Shown here one piece after another: positions 1-12,400 of a DNA stretch of 64,000 bases (within the stretch, counting starts at the first letter, position 1; the number at the start of each line of letters is the position of its first letter). The DNA comes from Lycorma delicatula (taxonomy: Eukaryota > Arthropoda > Insecta > Hemiptera > Fulgoridae): assembly GCF_047948215.1 (NCBI RefSeq), contig NC_134461.1, forward strand, positions 127,854,512 through 127,918,511, read 5' to 3'. The notes beneath the pieces are model-generated. The model saw only the letters and a program-made list of their open reading frames with translations, searched no databases and was not told where the DNA came from. The translations under genes and the position numbers were made by a program.

Positions 1-269
1 AAATTTAGAATATCTTATATTGTATTGTTTTTAAGCATATTACTGAAAGTAATGATGTCATGAAAGTTGTAAACAACTATTAATTACAGTAATTATATAA
101 TTAATTATTGCTTGTGATAATTTAATATAACGATTATCGTATGTATTAATTCTCTGATAAAAAATTCTTTCTGATTTTATATTATTGTTGTATAATTAAG
201 TTGTTATTTTTAAGAGTGGTATTTCATATTGTATCTAATCTTACTATTTAAATATTTATTGTAAACTTA
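1..269. other. AT-rich intron sequence, nothing recognised
   Basis: This is AT-rich sequence inside the alpha-spectrin intron 3' of the last exon. No open frame, repeat boundary or matching LTR could be identified. It may include the unrecognised 5' part of the adjacent retroelement. Confidence 0.5.
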
Positions 270-1860
270 ATGCACAACGTGCTCAGGCCACCATCATTTC
301 AGCTAACGCTGCGCTGTTAGCCAAAGCGCAGCTTCGTGTTAACAAACTCAGGAGAATCGTCAACTTTCACGGAATTTCCGTATCTAGTAAACAATTTGAT
401 GATATCAAAGCCCTCGATCAACAGTTTTATGGCATCCTCGATGAAATTCTTGTTAATAACTCAAAAATAAAAAACCAGTCAGAAATATGTGATATAAATT
501 TAATCAGCACCGAATGGGATTCATTGTTTTGTCCCATTAAACGTGTAGAATCAGAAACTCCCGATTTAAAACAGAATATCAAACCAGTCTTTCATTCCTT
601 GTTAGAGACTCCGAAATTCAAAATTCCCATTTTTTCTGGAAATTTCCACGACTGGATAAATTTTCACAATCTGTTCAAAGGTTCCGTCCATGAAAATTCT
701 CAGTTATCTTCTGAACAAAAACTGCAAATTCTAAGGACACATTTATCTGGTAATGCGCTCCTATTAATTGAATCTCTGCCAATTTCTGCGGAAAATTATC
801 AAATCGCTTATGACATTTTGATTTCTAGATATGACAACAACCACTTAATTCGCGTTGGTGGACGTCAACAGTCGTCACTGGCCTATGATTCAAAACATCA
901 GCTGTTACTGCCCAAAACTTCCAATTTATCCAAACTTCTCATCAGAAAACATCATCTCGATGGCATGCACTGTGGTCCTCGACACACCCAAGCACTCGTC
1001 GCGCAACGTTTTTGGGTCATATCTGCACACACTGTAATTCGTCAAGCCATTAAAAACTGTTTGACTTTTCAACGCTTCAGACCCTTCTCAACCCAACCAA
1101 TCATGGCTGATCTTCCTGCTGATCGTGTCATTCCTCAACGGGCCTTCTCTGCTGTAGGCACTGACTTTGCCGGACCCTTCCTTTATAAATCTTCTAATTT
1201 ACGAAACGGCAAAATCCAAAAGGGATATTTGTGTATCTTTATATGTTTATCCACCAAAGCTGTGCATTTGGAATTTGTTTCTGATCTATCCACTCAAGCC
1301 TTCCTCGCATCCTTCCAACGCTTTAGGCCGACCTCATACAGTGTACTCGGACAATGGTACAAATTTCGTCGGCGCTTCGAGGCATTTAAGGGAAGTTTCG
1401 AATCTCCTTGCCAATTCCCAAGATCAAATCTCAACCAATCTGTCGTCCCAAGGCGTCACTTGGCATTTTAATCCACCTTATGCTCCCAACTTCGGTGGTC
1501 TGTGGGAAGCCGCTGTCAAGTCAGCCAAAACGTTACTACATCGAACCTTCGGTGACGCCCCCTTCACCTTTGAAGAATTTTTGCACAATCTTCGCCCGTA
1601 TTGAGGCAATTATAATAGCCGACCTCTAACTTCTCTTTCATCGGACCCTGCTGAAGAATCCTGCACGCTTTCCCCTGGACACTTCCTTATCGGATCTCCA
1701 ATCCTTGGACTTCCCGAAAAACCCATTGGTGTCATCTCGGAAACATTTCCTGGTAAGGATGGTATCTGCCGTGTCGTCCGTATCATACTCTCTTCTGGTT
1801 TCATCACTCCTGGAAACTAGATTCATCCTCTGGTCTTCTCTTCATGATTCTGCTCGCTCG
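270..1860 (+). mobile_element. BEL/Pao-type LTR retrotransposon remnant with gag joined to integrase (pseudogene)
   Basis: A plus-strand frame from about 270 has BEL/Pao gag features, including FKIPIFSGNFHDWINFHNLF and LQILRTHLSGNALLLIESLP. At about 845, within ISRYDNNHLIRVGGR, it runs directly into the C-terminal pol region, so protease, reverse transcriptase and RNase H are absent. The integrase part shows a zinc-binding H/H/C region that has lost the second Cys (NCLTFQRF), the first catalytic Asp (GTDFAGPF), the second (VYSDNGTNF) and the Glu (GGLWEAAVKS). A frameshift lies near 1,315-1,330 and a stop near 1,600. The reading then continues to about 1,800 (PGHFLIG, GKDGICRVV). It is a non-functional internal-deletion derivative. 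The family assignment is from remembered BEL/Pao motifs; boundaries are approximate and no LTR pair was matched. Confidence 0.82.
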
Positions 1861-4043
1861 CCCCCCCAGTATGTTTACGCCATTCTGGCATAAAGTTTTT
1901 CCGTTATTTCTACGAATTCCCAGCTAGGGTAGGTCCCGTTGTTTTGTTACAAGGAATGTTTGAATTCCACTTGGTTTCGTATTGCTGGGTCTGTAAAGTC
2001 CACCTGTCTCTATTATTGTTATTGTATTCGAACCTCCCACCGTCATCCTTAGCGACCGCGCCTATTATTCTATCGAGTTATTTCTGACTACCCTTTTCAA
2101 ACACCCGTTATTTTTTCGTCCCCTCACTAATACATACACACACTATCCTGTCCACTACCTGGATCTGGTTACCCCCACCTTTTTTCGCCATCTTTTCGGC
2201 AGAGTACCTCCAACATCTAACCAGTGCAGTCGCCTATGGCAATACTCTCCTGCAAACTCTGTGTTAACATTCACGCTCAAGCAGAATTTCAAACTCATCA
2301 CAACACATTTGAGATTCCGCGCCGCATTCTACCACTAAACCACATCACGCCGCTGTATTCCTGATTCACCGTGCGGACTACGCCCAGGACTACATAGGTA
2401 TTCTTCCGTACTTGCTGTTACGAGGTCATCTCTGGCAAATATTTGTGTGCTACAGGCAAGTTCAGTTTTTCTTTACTCATTACGTTAAACCTTTATGTTA
2501 TCATTCAAATTTGTGGAACATTCAGTTCATCCTACCTATGCCGTTCAAGTTTCAATTTCACTTTAGTACAGTCACGACAGGTCACTTACAGAAGGCTGTC
2601 AATTCAGCTGCAACCCATTTCATGTGCTCAATTAAGTTCAGTGTGATTATATTGTAATTAATTCTTTTGTACTGTAATATTATTGTGTATTTATCTACGT
2701 CAAACTAAAATTACATTTTTACATTATTTAACGTTAAGTTTGTGGTTCATAAATCAGGAAAGGCCAATGCCAATCAAGATTTACTTTAATTTATCTTTCT
2801 AAGGTTATGACATTTGTTCATTACTAATTTTTCAATATTACAGCATTTGTCAGGAATGCAATAGTTTTCAGATATACTATGTTTATTGATGTCATCTTTT
2901 TCTAAAGTTATAATTAAAACTAAGGTGTTTCATGTTATCCTTCAGGCTTTGTCAAAAACGTATATTGTAACAATCTGTATTTAGAAGCGTACTCATGTAT
3001 TTTTTCAGTTAACTATCATTGTTCAGACGCTGATTTCAGCTGATGTATTAAGTAGTTTTTAAGGTTATAATAATTAACTTATATCAAGTTGTTCTCATTA
3101 AAGTCCAATTTCTTTTGGCAAATACTAGCTGTGTGTTTTTTTTATTTTTTAACTTTACCCAACAACTAATACAATGTACTAACATAACCTACAAACCAAA
3201 CATAAAGTGTTCATAAAGCAATCATTCAAAACTAACATAACTGTTACAGCCTTGCTCATTACAGATCACAAAAATATATCATTCCTCTGTACGAATCAGG
3301 AGTCTACTGCTGTTAATGTAAGCATGACGATGAATTCATAAGCACAGCATGTATTTATTGTGGAATACAATCTGATTAGTTTAGCAGATTAAAAATACTA
3401 GAATAATTAAGAACTAATTTTCTTGATTGTACTTTACTGGCAGCAAAAAACTCAGGAAACTTTCTGTTGATATTATTACAACAAATAGAGCTATGCCAAT
3501 ATTGGATTCAATTAATAAATTAAATTGAAGAATGGGTCTTATAACAGATTTCAGTACTGCATTAAACACTTCATTCAATGTATTATTATGAAGATCAATG
3601 TTTTTTTATTATCAATAATAAATAATAATCTTTTTATTATCAATAATCGTTATTTATTTTTAAAAAAATTTTATCAGATATTTATCTTCACTGTACATTT
3701 GTACTCAATGACAAGTTTAATTGAGACCATGGAGTAGCATACACCATGACTTTCTTACAGGAGTTTATAACTACTATTAAAAAAAAAATTCTATTCAGTT
3801 ATTGGCAGTTCATAAAATAAACACATAATAAATGGCAATTTACAAATGGTTAAAAAATTTCAGTTACATGATAATAAAATATCTGAAATAATGCCAAATA
3901 ATTTATACAAACAGACTAAAATTTGATTAAGGAGGTCTAACTATAAAGGAAAAGATTTCTGTATGAAATCAGAAAATTATTATCAATCATTAATCACAAT
4001 TAATTGTCAAAATCTGCCAAATGATTTATAAATACATACATAT
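1861..4043. other. intron; possible 3' untranslated/LTR part of the BEL-like remnant, then unassigned AT-rich DNA
   Basis: Bases 1,861-2,415 have higher GC than the surrounding intron and directly follow the integrase remnant, so they are probably its 3' untranslated region. A TGTTACGAGG start at 2,416 and an ACCCAACA end near 3,160-3,170 could bracket a 3' LTR. No second LTR copy or target duplication was found, so this is only a suggestion. From about 3,170 on it is plain AT-rich sequence with no recognised content. Confidence 0.3.
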
Positions 4044-4723
4044 TGTTACCACACATATGCCTAGCTTAATATCGGTGGACACAATTCTAGCAGTTCAGAT
4101 GTTAGTGGGAGTACAGTATATACACACGGTTGCACAAGCAACACTCCCACCATGTAGCTGACTGCGCAGATCTCCCACCATAGTGACCCTACCATTTGCA
4201 GGCTCCAATAAAAGAGCAAACACCAGGGCGAATTTTCAATTCATCGTTGACCACCACCTGGAGAAGACCAAGAAGACAGAAGTTCCCTGGCCGACTCAAC
4301 GTGGGATCTCCCAGCAGATGCCAACATCCCTGCCGGAGCAGCAGGCCTGGCTGGTCTGCCCAGGGAACTGCTAAGCACAGACACTACCTTCCCGCCTCTG
4401 CTTGCCGGGCTTCAATTGTTCTGGCTGGCAAACTCAGCTGCAGGAGCCGGCCCAGCATGGGATTGCTTAGGGAGAACCGCCTTGGCTGTACCAGCAGAAG
4501 GAGACCAACACTGCGGGGCTCTGGGGGTCACCACTGTTATGCTGTAGTGGAGACCCAACTACCGTTGAGGGGAAGCATGGTCTGATTTCAATGGACGAGC
4601 CGGAACTCCCCAACTACAGTCAAGTCAACATCACCAGAGACCAGCTCCGAACCCAACAGTTCTTCTAAGAGCTAACGCAAAAGCAGCCCATTTTTCAGAG
4701 CCACCACTCCAGAAACCTTAAAC

Positions 4724-4739
4724 AGCCCTTTTCAGGGCT
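4724..4739 (+). promoter_or_regulatory. histone-mRNA-like 3' stem-loop, copy 1
   Basis: AGCCCT-TTTC-AGGGCT forms a 6-bp stem with a 4-nt TTTC loop, preceded by AAAC and followed by ACCACA. This is the layout of the metazoan replication-dependent histone 3' stem-loop (6-bp stem, UUUC-type loop, ACCA-type 3' flank). Confidence 0.6.
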
Positions 4740-4789
4740 ACCACAAGATTTTAAATTTCAACATGATGTCGAAGCTATTCAGCAACAAC

Positions 4790-4805
4790 AGCCCTTTTCA
4801 GGGCT
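4790..4805 (+). promoter_or_regulatory. histone-mRNA-like 3' stem-loop, copy 2
   Basis: This is the same 16-nt AGCCCTTTTCAGGGCT hairpin, 66 bp downstream of the first. It is preceded by a unit containing CATGATGTCGAAGCTATTC (from 4762), which recurs 67 bp later as CATGCTGTCGAAGCCATTC (from 4829), so the LTR tail is a degenerate tandem of about 66 bp. Confidence 0.55.
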
Positions 4806-4854
4806 TTTCATCCGGTTTTTAAGTGCCACATGCTGTCGAAGCCATTCGGTGACA

Positions 4855-6200
4855 GTATTAAAAAAGAATGAAATAATACATGTTAATGATAAAAATAAAT
4901 ACACATGGAAATGTTAAACAATATGAGATCAAATGTAAATATTTTATCTCCTTTCCCAAGACTGACCATGAATTGTATTTTTTTAAGAAGAATAATACTT
5001 CAAGTCATCTCCATTTAAACAATAGTCACAACTAAATGTGTCATTTAGTTTATGTATATGAAACTTAACCTACTTTAAATAAGAAGAATCATTTTAAAAT
5101 AAAAGGTTATTTTTCTTTTCAATGATATTAAAAAAAAACTCCAACTGAAGCTTTATAGAAAACCAATTAAAACAATTTATTTAAGATAACTGTTTACATA
5201 TAAATGCAATAAAGAAAAATAAATCAATAAAGACTATTAATACTGCAAAAAAAAATAAATAAATAAAATGATCACCAAACATTTTCAGAGGAGAATTCAA
5301 ATGGAATCAATATATTATATAGATGGAAATTCCTACAAGTCAGGATTTAACATTATCCTGAGGCTACAAAATGTTTCAGAGCTTCCCTGCCTGACAGAAA
5401 TAACCAATATAATGCTTTTCTCCAAAAAAAACTGGTATTTATTTCATTAAACATTTTTAAAATTGTTTGGAAGATTTTATAAATACAGAAATATATAGTA
5501 CAAATTTGCTTTCTACAAATGAAGAATGGTTTCATCTTTCCAGATATTTAGACCAACCCAGTTATACAGGAAGAGTTAAAAACCCTAAAGAAGGCATCTC
5601 TAACATATATAAGAGCACTCAATTTTTTGGGAAGTTCATGATCCATAAAGAATTAAGTTGATATCTGCATCTTTTATGAGATACAAGTGGAAAATTATTT
5701 AAATTTGAAAATGTTGTCTATTTAGTTTATTACGTAAGATAATAAATTGGTATTTTGATTAAATGGTTTTAAGCACAATTCCATTCCTTTTACTTATGAA
5801 CAGCATATGCAATTTCTGACAGATGTAAAAAAAAGGTCTTTATTCAATTCAATATTAATTAATCCAAGCTAGAGAGAACATTTTGCTTTTTAATAAGTCA
5901 CATATTAACTTTATTTTATGAACAACAAATTAAGCAAAGAGCAAACCTTTTTTCATACTGCAGCAACAATATTATTATTATTATTTTGATGAAACTATTT
6001 TGAGTAGTTAATTCTGCACCATTGGATGCAATAAACAAATTAGTTTATTAAACTTTGTTCATGTATTTTATATGAATGACATTATATTGAAGTAATTTAC
6101 ACCAAAACATACTGAGGATTTGGTCAATTTTATAAACCATAAAAAAAATTTATTAACTTTATCATTTCAATTTATCAACAAACTTCTTTAAACAACATAC
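4855..6200. other. intron, nothing recognised
   Basis: This is AT-rich sequence adjoining the donor of the 6201 exon. Short open frames on both strands resemble nothing recognised and show no splice-bounded coding signal. Confidence 0.5.
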
Positions 6201-6456
6201 CCTTTATACGATCATCATGTGCATTTATATCAGCCTCAACAAGTTGATGTTTTTTAATTAGATTTTGCACTGAGGCAAGATCTTTTCCAGAGTCTTCTGA
6301 TGTTAAAAGGCTTTCAACTTCACCAAGCCAGAAATCAAGATCTTTAACAGCAGCAATATAAGTACGCTGTTTATTGGCTTCTTTTAATTTTAATGATTTC
6401 TCTGTTGTTTTCTGTGTTAGATACTCCCACTGGTCAGCAATTGATGCTAATCGTGC
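6201..6456 (-). CDS. alpha-Spec: alpha-spectrin exon: repeat 15 (last exon in window)
   Basis: The exon is 256 nt, 85 codons plus one base (phase 1). It starts [20 protein letters not shown], includes [20 protein letters not shown] and [19 protein letters not shown], and ends DDRIK plus G, before GTATGT. In the fly the next residue is Asp, which a leading G fits. The continuation, repeat 16 onward, is not found in bases 1-6200 and must lie off the window. Confidence 0.96.
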
Positions 6457-9400
6457 CTGCACAATAAATAATGCAATCAGTATTTTAAAAAATTCAAGTA
6501 TTATTTTATTTATTTTTAAACACTAAAAAAAAAAAAAAAAAACAGTGGACAGAAATAAGCATTCTGTTATAAGATATTTTATTCACAAAATATGAGGGTT
6601 ATTTAGAAAGTTCTTCATCTTACAAAGAAAACACAAGATTTTCAGAAGTATGTTTTATTTTTCAACTTAGTGACCTTGCAATTTGACAGATTTAGAACAA
6701 CAACTTTCTAACTTTTAATACCTGAAGTAAAATGCAATTTGTTCAACTCTGAAAAATATGTAGTTCTCTCAGCTTTGACCTCATCATTTGAACTGAATCT
6801 TTACCCAGTGAGCAATTTCTTCAGATCCTTTTGGAAGAGAAAGTAACTGTTAAGAGCCAAATCCAGCAAATACAGCACATGTGGAAGCACTTTGAAGAAT
6901 ATCTCAAGGAGTTTTCTGGTAATAACCCAAGATGTGTGTGCAGATGGCATTATCATGATGAAAGCTCACTTTTTTTTTGACCTGATGTGGATATTTGGCA
7001 TGAACGGTCATTTAATTCGGTAAACCAAAACATAATACTCTCTGGTGATGGTCCTTTTACTGGGATCATTTTTGCTTTCTTCAGTACACTATCACCTGCT
7101 CTTGCCCACACTTTGCACTGTTGTTTGGTCTATCGTGTGTAATAGTGAATCGATCGTTTCTACTACTGTTATAAAAATCAAAGAAACTCAATTGAATCAC
7201 AGTCTAAATACTCTCAAGCAGTGTTTATTCAAATGAATTTTTGGTGGACTGTGAACAAACGCAGCATCTATCAAGCAGAAAGATTTTTCATATCCAACAA
7301 CACATCATGCAAATTTTAATGGACACAGTCTATCAAGCTTTTTGTAATGTCAGCAAGCTCATGTACCTTCAGTCATTGATAACTAATTGTGGATTTATGT
7401 TAGTCACAATTGTGAGCTTCTGATAAAACATCAAATTTAAGTAAAACACAAAAAACAAAATTTTATAATTTTAAAGAATACATTTTTATAAACAAAAAAT
7501 TAACTTACTATTGTTGGGATTAGTGAAACAATGTACTAGGACTATGTTGCTTAAGCTTCTCTCTCGAGTTTTACAAAAAAAATTACAGTAACTCAACAAA
7601 TCAAAAAATATTACTGCAATGAATAATACACATTACTAACAAAAATAAAGAAAAATGACAATTAACACGTTTGACTCAGTATTCCTGTAACTAGTCTACT
7701 TGAGTTCATAGAACCACTATTATGTAACTACTTGTACACATCTGAACTTAACAAAATATCTAATTAATATTTATAATACTAAGGAATTAGCCAATCCAAA
7801 ATTAGTTTTAATTATAATTTTAAACATAATTTGTCATGTTACATTTTCAATAATAATATTTTTTAATGTAATTTTAAAAAAGTCGATGGATAAGCAATTT
7901 TCTGATAGATCCTGAAATGCTTTTATGGAGAGGTCTCTGACATTAAATTCTCATACCTATATTCTGTACAAATCAGAGTTTATGAATTTCCTGATCAGTT
8001 TTCTTAACATACTCACTGCACTAAACTAACCACGTTGAAATCCAACACAAAACTGACGCTTTCTGATGGTCTCACTGGTCTAATTCCACCGCTATTTCTC
8101 CAAATGATCAAGTCTGTGTGAGTATGTGTACTTACACGAATGTAACGCTCTTTATATAGAAAATGTTTGTTCATTTTTCAAGCATGATGTCATATTTCTT
8201 AAAATTTTATTTTAAGAAGGAATTTTTGATAACTAATGAATCATGCTGCAATTAATTTAACTTTTACGTTTTTAAAAAATATTGTCTGTCGATGTATTAA
8301 GAAATTCATATAACAAAATAATTTATAAAAAAATAAAATATAAATAAATTCACCAATTTAAATTAAATTTAGGTCAGAATTTACAATGGTTATACAATTT
8401 CATCAATTGTAGCGTCCATTATCTTGAACATATACAAATTCAGCAGCCCACTTTTTTATGATTGAAAATAAAGAGAGAGAACCCTTTAATGTAGGGTTTA
8501 ACTCTTTTTGTATGTCTATGTGGATTAAACCTTTTAAAACAAAGTACTTTATAGCAGCTAGAACTTCAATTTTATTCACTTTTCACAGAATTTCAGAATT
8601 TGCTTAATTACTTGATGGCCAAAAACAAGCAACTAAAAGCATGTGTCTGAAACATTGCAGCATGCCATCTAAAGGATCATACTTTATAAATATTATAGTT
8701 ATTTGGTCATAGTTGCACCATTTCTGTGTCAGGCTGAGAAAGAAATCTAGTCTTACCAGGTCTTTCTTATTGGCCCTGGTAATAATCAGAAAAGTTAACA
8801 ACAAAATAAATAAAATATTCTTGATTTCTACTCTGATAACATTTAACATAATGTTAAAATCCTGAAAACCTTAATTAAAACTTTAATAAATGATCATTAA
8901 TTCAATTAACATTATATAAATATAATAATTATTATTAATTAAAATTCAGATCTAATAATTCAGTGCATACTAGATACATTACCTGAACTGCCTCTTCAGA
9001 ACCAGCACACTGGTGTTTATCAATCAAATTCTGTCCCATTGCAAGCACACTCTGGATTCTGTCAGCATTAGCAGCAAGTTCAGCCTCAAATGCTTGATGT
9101 TTTTGGTGTTTTGACTGAATATTAGCTGGATCCTGAGAAAAACAAAATTACAGTAGTTTTAATTTTCATTAATACTTATTTTAATAATAATTAATATTAC
9201 TAATTAATAATTTTTATTAATACAGATGCAGTGAAACGTGCAAAATTAATATACTTTCTTAACATTTGTTAAAGATGTCCGCTTATGTTCTTATAATTAT
9301 ATCACAGTAGTATGGGCACACATTTATGGTTAGTTACTATTTATATTTAATTCATTATGGTTATACATTTTAATTTTATTTAAAATAAAATTTTAATCTA

Positions 9401-12400
9401 CATACATTATATATATATATATATAAACCTGTAGAAATCATAAGCACTTCACAATTTAATTTTTTTTCTTTGTGTGATAGTTATTTGTCAGCTTTTTCTC
9501 TATAGTAGTTTTGTGTCCAGTGCACAATATTATTCATAGTAGTGCTATATGTTCAGTGGTAAGCATTTAGTTTTGTATGTAGGTTTTATACATTTTTAAT
9601 AATCAATTCTTTGAAAGTAAAAGCCCATATGATGTCCAACACACTGTATATAAATAACACACTGTATAATACACCAAAGAAGCCACTCCTTCCAAGATAA
9701 TAAATGAAATGATTTAATTTTCAAACTTTAACTTCATGACAATGAAAGATATAGGCGCTAATAACTCTTTTCTGTACTACAGCATAAAAATATCACAGCT
9801 AACATTACTACACCTTGCAGCATAAAATGTGTATGAAATGTTGAATAATTAAGCAGATTACTAATTACGTTCAATAAAAGAGAAAGGTTTCATTAGCTCT
9901 TATTATCATTTGTAAAATATTGATAGTTATAACTTTCAAAATATAAACTAAAATATATAGGACTGTGTCTAAAAATGTTATAACTAAAAAAAATAATATT
10001 TAGTACAGAAGTGAGTTCAAGATGAAAAAACATATTATTTTGATTTGAGTCAGGTAGAAGCTATGGTGAAAACCAAAAGAAAAATAACATGTATGAAATA
10101 TGCAAAATAAAATGATTTTTACATGCAAAGAGAGTGAAAATAACTAGAAATGTTACATTAGCTGAATTCAAAACATAAAAAGTGTGTTCTTAAAAATATT
10201 AATCCAATAAAGAATGAATGTAGGTTTAAGTGCATGGAAGAGATACTGCAGGAATGGATGAGTGAAAGTGAAATTAAATTTACAACACAGAAAAAGATTG
10301 GCAAATGTTGTTTAGAATCTATCAGACACATACATTCCAGACATTTTTTAATTTTTTTGGAGCAAAATAATTATGTTTTGAGTATTTTTTTGTCTTCAGT
10401 CACTTGACTGGTTTGATGCAGCTCTTTAAGATTCCCTATCTAGTACCAATCATTTCATTTCAGTATACCCCCTTACATCCTACACCCCTAACAACATAGG
10501 GGTGTACATTTGGAACATTTACATATTCCAAATGTTGCCTACCTGCTCAATTTTTCCCATCTACCTGTCCCTCCAATATCGAAGTGACTATTCCAGGATG
10601 CCTTAATATGTGTCCAGTAAGTCTGTCTCTTCTTTTGACTATACTTTTCCAAATGCTTCTTTCATCATCAATTTCCTGCAACACCACTTCATTTGTCACT
10701 TTATCCACCAATCTGATTTTTCCCATTCTCCCTATAGCACCACACTTCAAAAGCTTCTAATCTTTTCTTCTTAGGTACTCTGATCGTCTAAGTTCCACTT
10801 CCATACAAAGCTGTGATTCAGCAAATCGTAGCATCTTTATATTTTCACCTTGCACTGTTACTCCGGATCTCAACTGCTCTTTAACAAAGTAAACAGCTAG
10901 CTAGTCTTCTAGTAGTTTAACAGCTAATTCTATGTAAAGATTAAAAAGTAACAAAGACAGGGAACAACATCCTTGTCCAACTCCCTTTTTTATAGTTGTT
11001 TCTTTCTTATGCTCTTCGATTATTACTGTTGCAGTTTGGTTCCTGTAAATGTTAGCAATTGTGCTTATATCTCTATACTTCAACCCTAAATTTTTTAAAT
11101 GCTAAAGATTTTATTCCAGTCAATGTTATCAAATGCCTTTTCTAAGTCTACAAATGCCATGTGTGTTGGTATATTTTTCTTTAATCTTTCTTCTACTATT
11201 AATATGAACGCTAAAATTGCTTCCCTTGTCCCTATCCTTTTTCCCTGAAATCAAATTGGTCTTCTAACACCTCTTCCACTATCCTCTCAATTCTGTACAA
11301 TACTAATTGTTCTGTATTCTTCACATTTATCTCTGCTTTCTTTAGTATCATGACAATAACACTCTTTTTGAAGTCTGATGGAACTTTCCCTTTTTTTCGT
11401 AAATATTGTACACCAGTTGTTATAATCTATCTATTGGTTCCTCAGCTGCACTGCGCAGTAATTCTGCAGGCATTCTGTTTATCCCAGGAGCCTTTCTCTC
11501 ATTTAAATCCTTTAATGCTCTACTAAATTCACATCTCAATATTATATCTCCCTTTTCATCCACCTCGACTTCCCTTTCTTCCTCTATAACACCAGTTTCT
11601 AATTCAATTCCTCCATATAACTCTTCAATATGTTTCACCCGCTTATCAACCTTTTCTTTTATATTATAAATCGTTGCATCATCTATATTTAACATATTAT
11701 TAGATATTAACTTATGTACCACAAAATTCTCCTTAACTTTCCTATATGCTCTGTATATTTTACCAATGATAGTTTCTCTTTCCACTTCTGAACACTTTTC
11801 TTTAATCCATTCTTCTTTTGCTAATTTGCATTTCCTGTTTATAGTATTTCCTAATTGACAATAGGTCCTTTTACCTTCTTCATCAGTAGCATTTTGATAA
11901 TTTCTATGTTCATCCATCAGCTGCAATAAATACTGTGATATCCAAGGTGTTCTACCAGTTAGTTCTCTGTTCTGCCTAAGTCTGCTTCTGCTGATTTAAT
12001 AATTTCCTTTTTAAGATTCTCCCATTCTTCTTCTATACTTTCTATCTTATATTTTTTAGTCAGACCTCTTGCAATGTCCTCAAAAAGTTTCTTTACCCTC
12101 TCTTCCTCAAGCTTCTCTAAATTCCACCGATTCATCTTACACCTTTTCTTCAGGTTTTTAAACCCCAATCTACATTCCATTATTACAAAATTATGGTTGC
12201 TATCAATGTTTGCTCCAGAATATGCTTTGCAATCGACAAGTTGATTTCTAAATCTTTGTTTAACCATGATATAATCTTCCTGATACCTTGCAGTATCACC
12301 AGGCTTTTTCCACGTATATATTCTTTTATTATTATTTTTAAACTGGGTGTTAGCAATTAAAAGATTATAATTTGTGTAAAACTCAAGAAGTCAGTTCTCT

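Larger units (their letters stand above)
4044..4854 (+). mobile_element. probable solo LTR (Gypsy-like ends) with histone-type 3' stem-loops
   Basis: This 811-bp GC-rich block in AT-rich intron starts TGTTACC and ends GGTGACA, a 7-bp terminal inverted repeat with one mismatch, of the TG...CA form typical of LTRs. It is flanked by ATAT and GTAT (3 of 4 match to a 4-bp target duplication). A TATATA lies at 4117-4122 and AATAAA at 4207-4212, as expected for an LTR promoter and polyadenylation signal. Near the 3' end, two exact AGCCCTTTTCAGGGCT hairpins (4724-4739 and 4790-4805) and one degenerate relative (about 4686-4705) are present. No coding part flanks it, hence a solo LTR. The family is not established; the open frames inside have no recognisable product. 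Confidence 0.6.

Noticed and set aside
2416..3170. Candidate BEL-like 3' LTR
   Set aside because: TG/CA ends can be proposed but no second LTR, polypurine tract or target duplication supports them, so it was not listed as a feature of its own.
4183..4585. Overlapping open frames of 63 and 129 codons in the GC-rich block
   Set aside because: They lie inside the LTR-like element, have no recognisable domain, and are expected from its higher GC content.
1..6200. Search for the next alpha-spectrin exon (repeat 16)
   Set aside because: No minus-strand stretch with the expected phase, splice sites and spectrin pattern was found; it must lie beyond the window.
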